A DNA stretch of 64,000 nt from Bryum argenteum (lineage: Eukaryota > Streptophyta > Bryopsida > Bryales > Bryaceae): assembly GCA_037043015.1 (NCBI GenBank), contig CM073323.1:1736001-1800000 (forward strand), given 5' to 3'. Shown one piece after another: positions 33,288 to 46,436 of the stretch. Position 1 is the stretch's first letter; every line of letters starts with the position of its first letter. The translations under genes were made by a program, and so were the position numbers. Under the pieces are notes generated by a model. It was given only the letters and a program-made list of their open reading frames with translations, ran no database searches and was not told the origin of the DNA.

Positions 33288-36200
33288 TCAGACAGTGGCA
33301 CTGTTTGCAGTAATTTTCAAGGTCTCACGAATTCGTGAAGGAAGAGGAACCCACGGTCTGTTCTTGGTATCCATGCCCACACAGTCGAAGGACAACTGGT
33401 ACTGGCCGCATGGAAAAGCCGAAACATCCAGATTGCACGAGGAAAAGCCTTTGCCGTTTCTATCCATTGTAAACACGGCAATGCTTCTTCCAGCACTTCG
33501 TTTGACACTCTTGCATGAGTGTGTGTCCTCTTTCACAACTGGCAACGACACCAAGTCATGCTCAAGTTCCACAGCCTCCTCCACATCCTCACACTTGGCT
33601 CTTTGAACCAGCTTTTCAATCACGGAGAAGTCCAAGGGAATCTGGCCGTCATGCCACCCCAATTTCCACTCCGCGTACAGATCTTCCTCTACAATCGAGG
33701 TACTCTCAACACCTTGATATGATAGGACACAGAATAGCGACGATATCCTTGAAGCGCTTTCCGCCGGCAGGCTACTCAGTTGCGCGCAGATACTCAAAAC
33801 AAGAGTAGAGCCTTGCTTTATGGAGAGTTCGGTGTGCTCTTCCCCTCCAATTTGAGCTACGAACAACTCCACTGCTGCACGTGGCCTGCTTACTCAGCAC
33901 ACAATTCCAACGTACTCAAATCGCAGGTCCGTGAAGATATAGGAGATGACACATGAAGGATATTATAACCAGCAATGCACAAACTAGTTAAGTATTCATG
34001 ATTTGGAAGACAGATATTTTGTGAAGATCACGAAGAGGGTGAGGAGAGTACCTTGTACAGAAGAAGTACCGTGGAACAGGGAAAGGAATATGTAAACATT
34101 CTCCAACCAAAACTTGTAAGAACTGGAGAGCCTCCACACGAACATCCTGAAAGCTACTTCGTTGTCTCATTATAGAATTCCCTCTCTCTAACTTGCTGAT
34201 TATCTTGGAAGCCCAATCACAGACGTTGACAAGAGGGCCGATGGGGTAACACCCTTCCGAAAGATGTCCTTTCGTCTCGTCTTGGGCCCCTGCCCAGGAC
34301 TGCAAAAGCTCGATACCTTGGGAATTCCTCGCTTCTTTCAAACGAAGGTAGAGATTCTTGGCGGTAGGACGGTGCATGAGGTTGTCAGCCGAAGGAACGA
34401 CCACTCTGAAGACAGTTGCTGTGCAGAAGGCAAGTAAAGAGCAGCTCAGAGCAGCTTCAACAAGACACTGGAGGCTCTCCTGATCAAGGCCTAGAAACGA
34501 TAACCCAAGGACATCCAGCTCTTTGCTGAGGTGCATCAGCTGAGAACATATCCGGGAAGCTTTCTCTTCCGCGCTTCTGAAAGTAGATTCAGTCTGCCAG
34601 TCAGAAACAGTACCATCGCCAGCTGGAACGGGGCAGTCCATGTTCATATCAACTGCAGGTGTCGTCGTACTTGGCAGATTATAGCTTGACAACACAAGCT
34701 TTAAGAGTTCAAGAAGTTCAGCAACGGATTGTACCATGCGAAGACGAATGGATACAAACCATCGCTGAAACTCAAATGTCCTCTCAGAGCATACACCAGC
34801 AGCAAGTACATTTCCTACTTGACGAAGAAGAGGCAAGGCTCTTGATGCAGCTTTACCAAAGTCGCCTCGTTCCAGCACCTGCTTATCCGTGTCGACTTCC
34901 ATTGCCATGCTTGTGCCAGGCACCTCTGGTAATTTACAACCCTGATCCATTTCCTCATCGGAGAAACTAAGAATAGCTTCAGCATTTGCCAAGTGTGAGA
35001 CACCCAGAAGCCAAGAGTAACAGCCTTCTGAGCGCACCTTCTTTATGAGTACCTCAAAGAGAGTACACGCAGGTGTCCAGAACCCATTCGTTGCTGCCTC
35101 CGACGCTACTTTGTACGCTGTCCAAACTTCTCCAAATTTTCTCATCTTATCGACGCACTTGGTGATGTGGCCTTCAATGCTTGCTTTGTGCTTACTGCTT
35201 CTCCTTCCACTCAAACTCCAGACTCTCAATAATGGCGGAAGAGTGGCTCTTAAAATGTGACATGCAGAATCGTCTCCTGATACTTGTGTTGTCAAGTCCA
35301 GAAGCTTCGGAAGAATTGAGCAGGCTGCAGTCGTATCCATGTGATTGACGCCCGAATACAAGCAATGGCAAAGAGTCAACACGAACTCTAATTCCATCTC
35401 TAAGCGCGTGCTGGCATCCTCAGGAACCACCTCTGGTTTTGTGCTTTCCTTGCGATCTATCTCCATCAGAGCTACTGTATCTGCTTTCTCCATCAATGAT
35501 CTCAGACCTTCTACATACCTCTTTGTGACCGCTTTAATCTGGAAAGAAAGTGACTCCAAAATCAAGGGTACGACCTCAGGGCACTTCTGCATGAGCCTTG
35601 AGACAAGTCTTGTGATGACTTGAAGCCTGTCAGGATTAAATTGTTCCTTCGCCTCTCCAGTGACACTTTTCTTTGCGTTGCGTGAAATAAGAGCACCCTC
35701 CAAGGCCAATTGGTCACATAACATCAATCCAACTCTTAATGCAAAGTTCCTGTTGCTTTGGGGACCATTGCGCACGTATATGTTCATACCCTTTTCGTTG
35801 CTTATACCACCAACTGCCTCTAAACCGGCTTTGCTGATCTTAGTCGTTATGGGTTGTGGAGCATCTAAATTGCAACAAAACGATACCAAGCATTCGAGAG
35901 CTGCTTGTCTCAGTAGCCAAGGGTAAGACGAAAAATTCGACTCGACTGTCGACAGAAAGCGATAAAGCTCGGTGCTAGCCTCCACTCTGACGAAATACGC
36001 TGACAGCTGCAGAACAGTAAAATGTGCAGAGCCAGATTAGAGATTCGCAACCTACTCGACTCTGAAATGGTGTGCACATTCGCATCCATACAGTGCATAT
36101 AATGCAAGTTCAGTGAAAGTCACAAACTTGAACCTTGTGGAGGATTTCAAAAGCGAAGCCTCGAAGAACTGGAGCTGCGGTGTTATCTTGGGCAACCGAA

Positions 36201-38100
36201 AGAAGAACAGAAAAGTCCCACTTGCTCGAGACTGTGGATCGGGCAGCTCGAAAAGCTAGCTTGGATAAGCATTGCAGCGCGACAGCACGAACTGTAGCAC
36301 GAGGATCGGAGCTCACATAAGCAAATAGCAACTCCACCTGCAATTCACCTGCCCACTTTAATATCAACAGGAGGTGGCACTGCAAGTTCACCGTCAACGA
36401 TCTACTGCTCAAAACCTTCACAACTATCTTCAGAACCAAAGACAGGCAGACTTAGAACAAATAAGAGCGTACAGCACCATCTGCCCACCCTGTACGTTAC
36501 TATTACATGATCAAAACAATATAATCATCTGTGAAAGGTCGACGATCGTGCAGAAGACAAATGCGAAACACATGTGGCCATATTTGCAAGTCAAAAGCCT
36601 TAAAAAAAGATAGCATACTTGTCTTTCAATTGTGACGGTCGATTTGAGTGCCAGCGCAGTAAGAGACGTGAGCATGGCAGAAACGATGTCCGTGGTAGGC
36701 AATCGCATCACCAGAGATTCCCCTGCCTGCACAATTTCACCAGACCAATATTTGTGAGAGAAACAAGGACATCTGATCCATATCAGTGCAACCTTCAATA
36801 ACGAGATCTATAGCATAACAAGGTGCCGCAAGTTACTGAAGGGCTGTGATTGAAACGAGCACAAACCTCGTGAGCCTGGATGGAGAGATGAGAAGATGCT
36901 CCGATTGTGGAGAAGACGCGAATTACAGAGAGCTTCAGCGCCGGAGAGGACCCCATGGCGTTCATCATGTCCACCACTTTCTCGAATGCGATCTCCGCAA
37001 AATGCAACGATAACTCACACAGACAACCCGTAGCGAAGAGTGCGGCTTCCACCTGATCCACCGTCACATGAGTCACATAAGGTAGACGCCCCCAATCAAA
37101 ATTTGATGCTTTCTCACACTGTTATATCTTTAAACCGTGGAACTGCAATATGCTGTAATTCTATTTGTAGGAAAACCTCGAGTTGTGAAGTTCTTACGTG
37201 AAACACTTATTGATTCAAAAGGGAGGACTAAACAATCGAGTGGACGCTTATGCGAAGGACACCACACAATAAGAACTTCATGATTACTGGACTCAAAAGT
37301 TTATTTGAGCTCTTGCAAAGAAAAAAAAAAGGAAGGTATTACCATGTGTACATGTGTCAGATAGACATCATAAGGCATCAGAGATGTATGGTCTGATGGA
37401 AGCAGTAAAGAAAGGAGAGTAGATTGTTTCAGAGATTTCACCTCCTTAGAATGTGGCGACTCAAGAGCTTCGAAAACAAGTCGGTGCACGTCCACACTGT
37501 CGGCAGCAATTTCGCCGAGGCATCCCAACATCCGCAAAGCCAAAGCCCTAGCGACCACATCGCCACTGTCCATCACCGATTTCACCCTCTTCAAAACTTC
37601 CTGGTGATTAGCAATTCTTTCTTTCTGAAACAACCCTGTGCCAGAATTCTTTCGCATGCCTGCATTACTCTTGGACACCAGAAGAAACGCCTTAAGAATA
37701 CACAGTCGAGTGAAATTGTTTCCAGTTCGGAACGAATCCGCCAGGCGTTGCAGCATGGCAATGGCGAACGTTTTGTCCTCGCCATCTACGAGCTTGTAAA
37801 GAGCCGCTGTTTCCACAGAGGTAATGGGCTCCTCGTTCCACCATAACATCCGCGGCCCAGTTCTGAGAATCGCTTCACAGGGGGCACCTGCAATCAATCG
37901 AATTACAATCAAAACCCTAAAACCCTAAACCTTGAACCCTAGTTTCTGATTCCAGATTGCGTTGTACCTGCTTTGGTGGTCCGCAAGCCGCGTTCTAGAT
38001 CCACATTCCATTGCAAGGCTTTGGCAGCGGCGATCTCAGGCAAGCCAGTGGCGGAAATGGCAGCGCCAGGTACCCCGCTGGCACCCAATTGCTCCCCCAT
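33288..38100 (-). CDS. INTS7: Integrator complex subunit 7 homologue (EMB1895-like)
   Basis: Seven exons on the minus strand: 38100-37968, 37887-37442, 37052-36867, 36726-36619, 36337-36134, 36006-34052, 33885-33288. Phases close exactly and give 1209 residues, near the length of the plant homologue. The protein is an ARM/HEAT-type helical repeat scaffold. Family blocks visible are AKALQWNVDLERGLR, ADSFRTGNNFTRLCILKAFL, VARALALRMLGCLGEIA, SKEVEAALFATGCLCEL, DPRATVRAVALQCLSKLA and the C-terminal VELFVAQIGGEE...NRPWVPLPSRIRETLKI. Integrator is a Pol II-associated complex for snRNA 3'-end processing; the Arabidopsis homologue is required for embryogenesis (family knowledge). I chose the ATG at 38100 because the frame upstream has only a GTG. 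Most of the C-terminal half is one 1955-base exon. Confidence 0.9.
37912..37930 (+). promoter_or_regulatory. Telo-box cluster in INTS7 intron 1
   Basis: Tandem AAACCCTAAAACCCTAAAC lies within the first intron (37888-37967), followed by a further AACCCTAG. Telo-boxes near the 5' end are frequent in plant housekeeping genes and could act as intronic regulatory sites. Confidence 0.4.
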
Positions 38101-39628
38101 CGGACCCAAACTCGTGCTCCCACCGCCCTTCTCACCTCCGTGGAAACATTGCCGACTGAGGCCTCCGACGAAAACCACCGACTCCAATCGAACAATCTGT
38201 GCATCAAATGCCACGCTCTTGCACTCTCGTAACGTTTGTGGCAGCTTGAAGCTCTGGCATGAACATTTTCGTGAAACTACATTGTCAATGCTTTGCTTGA
38301 AGCATCGTCCATGCAGATGGTTTGAGAGAATCGAAGCATCGATGTGGCCGAAGGATTATTCTCTCGACCAGTACCGCTGTAGTTACAAATTGACTGAGTG
38401 AAACTGGCACTTCAAATTGGCCCTTGAATTGGCACCTGTAATTGCCCTTAAACTGGCACCTGAAATTAGTTAAAGTATCAGCACTATTGACCTTTTTCCG
38501 TCACTTCTATTAAGTGCAAATGGATGGGTTTAATTTATATTAGAGTGTCGAAGTCATTGAGTGATTTTCAAAATAACTTGGTGTGTTGGGAAGAATTATT
38601 TAGAAGAGGAAAAAATAAGAAAAATAATATGGGTTGGCAGGACCCGGGTTCCCATAGGAATATCTCATTTTTGTAAATGCCATCTCTTCATTTCTATTTG
38701 AAATGTTTTGTAAAAAAATGAAAAAAATTTCTTTTCAGAATCTTCTTGTTGCGATGCGTTCAAGAACATAGTTTTTTTTTCCCACGTAAGATTTATAAAG
38801 AGGTGCAATTAATTTTGAAGTTGCTCTTAGGAATGTTTTGGACCGTGGGCCCGGTTTCATATACTATTTTCATATGTTTTATTCTCTACTTCCATCACAT
38901 CATGTCATAAGGGCAATAGATGGTCTACTCAAACCCCATTCAAAATCATAAAATTCTCAATAAAAATTATAGATTAAAAGTTGTAATTAGTACAAAAGTA
39001 ATTTTATATTATATTTTAATTTAATTTTGTGTATAATATACAACTTCATTAAGTTAGAAATTTCAAACTCAAAATATACCAATCATTCGATGTGCAAGAA
39101 TGTTGGAAAGTAATATCTACAAATTTGAAATATAATATATTTGTAGTGTTGTAGGGTGTAAGATATGAAGATTTGCCTTTCTTTCTTGTAGTTTACGCAT
39201 GTAGGTTCTGAACTTCTGATTATTGAATATGGTGTTGGGTATTCTGGTGCATAAATATGTTAGACTCCTAACTAAAAATAAATGTTGTATTGGTTCAAAT
39301 TAATCAATGAAAAACCTAAAGTCACCCCCTTTATCAATTGTAAAGCCAAGCAAATATTTTTTTGAAAATAAGTTTTTAAATTTGTGCTTTATTGAGTTAT
39401 CTATCCATTACAAAAACAACAATTAACCTGGACAAAAAACTCCACCTACGATATTATTTCAAAGTCAAAGTCTCAAGAAGTGTTGTGTGCATTTTTTGAG
39501 AGAGTCAATCAAATGCCTTCCCATGCCAAAAATTCCATAAATGATGCAAATGAATAAAGGACTGAATGGTTGGAGTTTATAGTAACATGTCATGAGCACA
39601 TGAAACTGTTATTATTTAATGTGTGTAC
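38101..39628. other. INTS7 upstream region and intergenic DNA
   Basis: The INTS7 leader and promoter extend to about 38400. About 38640-38880 is the partner of the dispersed repeat at 5080-5280. The rest is AT-rich with no supported gene. Confidence 0.45.
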
Positions 39629-39632
39629 TTAA

Positions 39633-39892
39633 CCCCTAAAGGTCCTTGATACAAAATTGTTCAAATTATCAAAAAGAACCCTCTTCTACTTCAGGTGCAA
39701 AGAAGCTCAATCTAAGCATTGATTAGAAGATTCAACCGTAGGATCTTGAAGTTAACTTGACCCTTTCCTTGAATGTCAAATTTGAACCGTTAATCTTTCT
39801 CCAATTTTGAGATTATAATGGTCAAAGTTGGCTGAATTTTCTCCCTGCGGAAATTCCAAAAAGCGATTTCCGCTTTCTTGGACCTTTAGGGG
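39633..39892. mobile_element. piggyBac-like MITE, 260 bp
   Basis: Perfect 13-bp inverted ends CCCCTAAAGGTCC (39633-39645) and GGACCTTTAGGGG (39880-39892), each bordered by TTAA (39629-39632, 39893-39896). A subterminal hairpin (GCGGAAAT...ATTTCCGC) lies near the right end. No coding capacity. Same family type as 5864-6097 by TTAA-CCC ends, but with distinct terminal bases. Confidence 0.75.
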
Positions 39893-39896
39893 TTAA

Positions 39897-41152
39897 CATG
39901 AATGCAAGGTTCTAAATGAAACCTTCCATTCCTCCAAAAAAATTTGAAACTGTATGTGCTTCTCCTCACTACTTAAACATGCAATTAAGCAATTATGCAC
40001 TTGGCCAAGTGCGCTAATTGGCACTCAATAACAACAAGATTTTGAACGGAAATGTTTTTTGGAAGGAAAAAAATCCCAAAAATCCCTATTTTTTCTTTGC
40101 TATATTTTTGTGACAATATCATGGAATATTGGTTTCTCAATGTGTACATAAGTGAATAATTTTCACTAATTCCGTAAGATTGTGCATAATGTGCATGCAC
40201 TAAACTTGAACTAATGAAAAATACTATTGATTAATAATAAATCTTTTGCCAAATCATGTTTTATTGCTTTGAGAACATTGCCAAATTATCATGTTCAAAG
40301 ATTGCCAACATTTGTTTTAGTACTTTGTGCACCACATGTAAACTTCCATGTTGTACATATACATATGGCTCTATATATACTATTTTTGGCATTCATAAAA
40401 CAAATATACTTTATAAGAGATATAAGGCCAACATGTACTATTCAACGAGAAAATATGGAGCATCTCGCTCTATATTATATGCAAATCTATACAAACAATT
40501 CATAACCATACTTAAGAAACTAATAAGTAATAACAGTAAAGACCATAATCAAACTATTAATGATAATACTATAATCAAACATGTATAATATCATAACCAA
40601 ACTTTTGATACCTAATTCAAATATATCAATCAAACATAACAATCCTATCATTAAACCATCCGTGCTTCTCCCAATCCTTGTCAATTGTAGAATTTGTTGT
40701 GGTGGTGCAAGCCGTGGCAACTTTGAATATCATTGAAACACAATATCATCATGGTCAATATTAATATAGTCTAACATAGTAATTTTTACTTGTTCAAATT
40801 TAAAAATAACCTCATGTGAAAGATGTTCATTAGTTAAAGAATCACGAATACAATGGTCTATGTCTCGGTAAATTCTATTACTTTTGTGGTATGTTCAAAT
40901 TTTATTTAAAACTTCCTAAAATGACTTCATGTGAATCATGTTAATTGCAAAATCTCTAAACTAATATATTTATTATATCTTGCTAAAGTCTAGAACAATT
41001 TTTAATTTTAAGTTATTTTAAAAAATCAACAATAGTTGCACAATCTTCAAACTGAATTTATACTTGTTATGTCTCGCAAAATAATACAATTCTTTTAATT
41101 TCTTGATTTTTTACTTTTTAAATTTATTGATTGTTTAATTTTTTAAGCTAGG
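39897..41152. other. AT-rich gene-free stretch
   Basis: No gene, RNA or intact mobile element recognised. Open frames at 40227-40588 are AT-driven and overlap in two frames. Confidence 0.45.
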
Positions 41153-41449
41153 GGTAGTTGATTTCCTTCAAGGGGTGTGCGTGCACACATTCCTTGGTGG
41201 AGAAGGATAAAAAAAATTTTAAAAATTAAAAAAAATAAAAAAGTAAAAAACTTTTAAAAAATGGCTGATTTCCTGCAGGGAATGCTCCAGGGGTGTGCGA
41301 CCCCTGCGTAGGTACCCCCCTTGCAGCAGAATCTGAAACAACGATGCAAGCTGGCTGAACATGTCAGCTGGTTCAGGATCTTCATGTGCTCCTTCAAGAT
41401 CGTGGCAACATCTCCAGTCTCTTCCAGAAGCTTGTAGTATCCTCGGAGA
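41153..41449. mobile_element. Left arm of a long-inverted-repeat element (split by LINE)
   Basis: Starts with GTTGATTTCCTTCAAGGGGT followed by GTGCGTGCACAC (41156-41190), an A/T-rich spacer, and then ATGGCTGATTTCCT followed by CAGGGAATGCTCCAGGGGTG (about 41262-41300). Both blocks recur as inverse copies in the same order at 54940-55130. About 41340-41449 reads, on the minus strand, as an open frame (YYKLLEETGDVATILKEHM). If the LINE is removed, this joins the open minus-strand frame ending at 54420. Confidence 0.65.
41438..41449. repeat. Probable LINE target-site duplication (left copy)
   Basis: TATCCTCGGAGA here is repeated exactly at 54420-54431, directly after the (TATC)n tail of the LINE. 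The first four bases may be part of the tail, so the duplication is 8-12 bases. Confidence 0.6.
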
Positions 41450-41910
41450 ACAAGACCATTGAACTGGACGAGGGAGAGCGATGGAAGGCTGAAACGCTCC
41501 GCGTTTTGTGGTGAGGAGGGAGAGAGAGATGGGTGTTAGTTTTCTAACATCCTTGTGTTAGCAATGGGTACTATGTGTTTGTGTTGATTGAAGGGGAGTT
41601 GCAGGCTGGGCTGCGGTGACATTGCTTAGAAACATGCGGCTTCACAGAATACGCTCAATCTCACACTAGAGAAACAAGAAAAACATTCCAAGAGAGTTCA
41701 GATCTAGATTCAGATCTAGATCTAGAATGCAAATCTGGGATGGGTGTTGGCATCCTAGTGTTGGCAGATCTGTAGCTGTATGAGTTGGGTCATACAGAAC
41801 ACTAAGCAATGATCATTTCCGGCTCCCCTAGTCTCCACATTCGCTATAGACCCTACGCCAATCACAGCTCTCTCTCCCTTGCACCCGAAACAAGGAACTG
41901 AAGGGAAGAT

Positions 41911-44555
41911 ATGCGCGGTAGCAGAAGTCCAGCAGCTTGCAAAACTCCGGCAACAACCAGGCTACTTTCTCATACCACAAACCTTTGCTGTTACATTATA
42001 TTGTTGTGTCTATATGCTTTAGTAGCATCAAAATTCTATTGCAACTCTACATTGTGCTTTTCTAACAATATGAGCTACATACTAGATCTATCGTCTAAAC
42101 TCTGTGGTGCGGCCCGCCCTATCAAGAAGGCGCAGAAGATGGACCAGATCGCTCCCACCCCGCCCCAGCAAGCAATGCTTGCCCTGCGCAGCATGAGAAG
42201 AATGTCGGTAGAGATGTACATGATGATGCCGAAACCGCATTCCAGCATGCAAAACAAGAACCTCCAAAAGAAGTACCACAATGTCGAGCGGCGTAACCTC
42301 CAAGTGACATGCAAGACTTTGCATCCGCCCTGCAAGCACAATCAACACAAGGTGACTACCGAGACAGCATGTCAACATCCCAACATGTCATGCAATCAAC
42401 ATAAGGTGGCCACCAAGACAGCATGTCAACATCCCAACATGTCATGCAGCATGTCAGCATCCCAACATGTCATGCAATCAACACAAGATATCGGTCTGTG
42501 GAATGTGAAGCAGCTGGAATGTGAAGCAGTTATATACACTGCTGAACTGATTACTGCATACGAGGCCCAATTCGACCTTGGAAGGTGTAGCCGCATTTTC
42601 ACCTCCCCGCACGTGCTTCAAAGCAAGATCAACAGCAAAACTGCAACAACGCTACACGTGACCTCAACAGACTGCAGCAGTAGATACTCAAACCCCAAGC
42701 TAGATAGCAACATATGCAAGAAGAAGCAAGAGAGGAAATCGAACACCGCTCAAGACTGCTGCAAGAAAGATGTTGCTGAAGAACTAATCCTCCACCAACG
42801 ACTACAACCTGCACAGGCAGACTGGGATGCCAACACGTCATGTTCGAAGATTGACGAACGGTGGCGATGCAGATCCACTCCAACGTTACTATTGCAGGTA
42901 AGTATCCTAAACCCTAAACTCACGAACAGCTACGTAACAGTCCATCGCTCCTGCAATGAACGGCATTCATCGGCGGAAAAGAAGAAGAAATGCCACCATA
43001 TAAGAAGAACTGCTTGTAAGACGGTACTCACTTCTCATTGCAATCACGAACGCTGTTTGTATGCCTCAGAACTAGTAGCTTTCCTTGCTCTCCCTAGTAC
43101 CCTCTCGAAAGTACCCTGTAATCTGTGTGCAAGGATAGCAGTAGCAATAGCCCGAAACCTCAGAAGGCTTAGTATTCGTATATTAATTCTCTTAGCATAT
43201 CAGACGAGTAATTATTATAGCAAGTTACCTGTAGTGTGTTTGAGTCCTCTACTAGAAGTGCCGCTACAGAAAAGGATCACAGGAGCCTGCGAAAGTGTCA
43301 CCAATCAAGTAAGTGTGTTTCTCCAAATCTTTTGCAATTCCACCCCTGATCTAATCCAAAAGAAACCTAAGTGCAAATCGCGCTCGTTTAGTATATACCA
43401 AGTTAATTGTTGCTACTCGCATAGATTTCTCCGATACTGTGGCTACTGGTGTTGCTTGGTGGTGTCGTGCGAGTGTCAAATTTCGCAGAGCTACAAGCGC
43501 TGCAAAAGCATTGCCGAACTAAAGGAGAACGCCGTTGTGCCAAAGATCTACGTTAGCGCTGTCGTTGCGGGAGGAGAGGTTGCTGTCGGTGCGGAAGGAG
43601 AGGGTGTTGTCGCCGAAACTGGGGCGGAGGATGCTGGTGCACTGAAGCTGCTTGTCTGGAGCCGTAAGTGCGTCTGCGCGGGTGCGACATCGACGAGGAG
43701 AATACCAACGATCAAGTTTGTGTTGCTGCAGCCCCAAGTGGACCGTTCGCCGAGGTTACGTAAGCCAAACCCTAGCTTTGCCGTGACAGCGTCGCGGTGC
43801 ACCGTCTGTGAACACACGCTGCCGAGAAGGAGCAACAGATCTGCTTCAAGGAATTCACATCAGGACACACTATCAAGAAGGCGCCTTGCATCATCCCCGT
43901 CGAATCAACCCCGAACACATTCGACATCACAACTCCAAAAATCAAAACCGATTGTAGAGAAGGAAAGTGTGATCGCACAACTGTCTACAGCAGGACTGCT
44001 GCACCCACTCTCAACAAAGCTCCTACCCGGAGTAAAAAGTTGGCTGGTAGGGGGACAGACAGTAAATCAACGTAACATCTCTCCAGGTAAGACTCTCCAA
44101 CCCACGATTAAGTTTACACTTGATATGACTGTTTTAATGAACCAAAGAATTACTTCTGTTACAATGTACAATGTGCAATGTACTAATCATAAGATTACAT
44201 GTTTGTATGATACTTTGTGCATAAGTAATATGTATATTCATAATAAAGTATTATGCAATAGTAATAAAGTTAATAGTTATATCAATGTATGTGCCACAAT
44301 GAATGCCCTCATTCTTAAAAGTATGATTTCTTGGGTATGTGTCAAAAGTATAAATATTAAGAATATTAATAGGAGCAGTAAAGAAGATAGCACACGTATC
44401 CTCAAAATGCATGATAAAAAGAAAACTCTCCCCCCTATCTTCATACTTTACAAAGCCCCCCATATCATGATGGGGGGAGAAGGAGAAGAAGGGATTAATT
44501 GGAGAAAAATGGAAAAAAGCAATATTAACACTACAAAAACTTTTGTATGTAGTAG
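41911..44555 (+). CDS. Stop-free N-terminal extension of LINE ORF1, function unknown
   Basis: An ATG at 41911 opens a frame with no stop for about 880 codons before the probable ORF1 start. The translation resembles no family I know. It has a hydrophobic stretch near the start (CCYIILLCLYALVASKFYC), many Cys, Ser and Lys residues, and a 54-bp tandem repeat at 42341-42448 that preserves the frame (repeating TACQHPNMSC). GTAAG-type sequences at about 42897, 43309 and 44088 might be splice donors, so part of this could be intronic. The absence of stops over this length is very unlikely by chance, implying past selection on this frame, at least at the RNA/protein level. Confidence 0.4.
42341..42448 (+). 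repeat. In-frame 54-bp tandem repeat, 2 copies plus partial
   Basis: Units at 42341-42394 and 42395-42448 (ATCAACACAAGGTG...CAACATGTCATGCA), followed by a partial third unit to about 42490. The length is divisible by three, so the long frame is preserved. Confidence 0.8.
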
Positions 44556-46200
44556 GATGGCCCAACAAAGCACAAGCTCAACCTCCAAGGGCGTTGTTAA
44601 AAATCTAACCCAAGATCTTGTTATGTCAGAAGGATTGACGTCTAAAAGGCAAATTGATGAGAATAATCTGGTTGTCACGTCAAAGAAATCTAAGGGAAAA
44701 ATCAATGAGAGGAGATTTTGGCTAGGCTTCCAAGCTCACAATTTCTTGGATCACTATAATGATGCAATGATAGAGAAAATCAGTAAAAAAGAAGAACTCA
44801 TCAAAAAAGGTCTAGGGAAAGTGGAGAGAGAGGAGTTTGAGAAGAGCATCCCTTCTTTCCCATATGTTCTACAAGAGGAATGGCCTTCTAATAGATCTGA
44901 TGGGAAAGAGGGGCAACACTTCAACTTCACCCAAGTCCCAAGTGAGGTGGAAATAGATGAATATGGATATGCACTAGACTACCAAGTTGCCATCTATTTT
45001 GAAATTAGCACCCGTTCTACCACAAAGGAAGAGATAGGGGTACAAGTAGAGTCTAGATTAGCAAACATGGGCATTGAATTGGGCACTCTCATGGGTGAAC
45101 CAATTGCCTACCTTTGCTACCACCAATCAAATATTTGGTGTGGGACACTCAAAATCCACCTAAAAAACCCCAAAATCGATGCTAAGGACCTTCTCAAAGG
45201 TAAAAAGCCATTTATTCTCAATATAGATGGCAAACTTTTGAGAGGGAAAGTTTGCAAATCCTATGACGCTTTGGCTATTAGCAGCTTACTGTCCGTCAAA
45301 ATCAATAGCCCAAACATCTCCAACAAACATTGGGCCACCATGATGGAGGCCTTTGTTGAAGATGGCTTTAAAAGAGGGCTAGATTTTGAGATCACAAATG
45401 TCCAAAAGAATTTAGAGGCCGACTTTGCTTGGATAGTAACCACTTCACCAACTCAAGTTAAACTTTTGAAAAAAGAAAAAGTTAGATTTGAGAATGAAAT
45501 CTTGGAAGGAACAATTCCATCCAAAGTGAAGCTAACGGATGACGAAAAAGCAAAAAGAAATGTGCTTGTGTTAATTGTCAAAAACCTTAACAAAACCAAA
45601 ACAAAGGAAACAATAGAAATTGAAATTAGAAAACTCATGGGTGAAGACAATGTGGTAGACGTGTATTTTCACCTTGAAAAAGGTAAACATGTCGGAATGT
45701 GCAATGTAGAATGTCTAAACATAGCAGTCTACAAAAAATTCGTCAAAAAAACTCACAAGATATTAAACAAATATGTTGAGTTTTTTCCCCACCCCAAGAG
45801 CTTGGAAGGAACCATCAAACCTAATGAAGATGATCTAAAAAGACTTGGGTTTAACGACATTAACAACGCCCTTGCAAGCACGGTACAAGCCATGGAGAAC
45901 AAGGCAACAAAATCATACACGAAGGAGGATCTACAACAAATTGTGAATGAAGCTGTGGAGAAAGGGAGTACCAAAACCATGGAAGTTATGAGAGAGGAAA
46001 TGGGGGTGATGAAAAAGGAGATCGTTGGAGAAGCAATGAGCTATGTGGAGAAGGTACACCTAAAAGCATCACAAAGCATTCAACAACAACTCAAGGCTAT
46101 GCATGACATGTTTGCCATGACAATGCAAACCATTGAGTCCAACAAAAAATTATGCCTAGGCCAAAGGGAAGAAAGTGATTCAATGGAGACGGAAAACTAA
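44556..46200 (+). CDS. LINE ORF1 protein, RRM-like with C-terminal helix
   Basis: The likely functional start is MAQQSTSSTSKG (about 44556) within the longer frame; about 548 residues. It has a lysine-rich segment (VVTSKKSKGKINERRFWLGF), a central unknown domain, then an RRM-like fold: RNVLVLIVKNLNKTKTKE (RNP2-like), KHVGMCNVECLNIAVYKKFV and KILNKYVEFFPHPKSLEGT. After this come NDINNALASTVQAMEN and a long charged helix (about 45950-46160) that probably forms a coiled coil for oligomerisation. ORF1 proteins of LINEs bind the element RNA and package it. The frame is intact with a normal stop at 46200. Confidence 0.65.
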
Positions 46201-46436
46201 ATTGGCACACCAAAGGCCCAACGACACATAGCTCAAAACCAAGTGTATTTTTTAATACAACCAATAAAAGTAGAAACTATATAACCCCAATTATACCAAA
46301 AATAAACATTACCAAAGCCAAGCCAAAAACACAAAAAACCCAACTTACCCGGCCACAGAAGTTAGCCAAAATAAACACAAAAAATCCGAAATATCCCATC
46401 ACAAGACAATATCTGCACCACAAAAAATTCTCCAAG

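Noticed and set aside
33515-36320. Several plus-strand open frames opposite INTS7
   Set aside because: They are shadows of the minus-strand INTS7 exons, which have consistent phases and family motifs.
42075-43978. Antisense frames opposite the LINE 5' ORF
   Set aside because: Shorter and unrelated; the single plus-strand frame of 1429 codons is far more exceptional.
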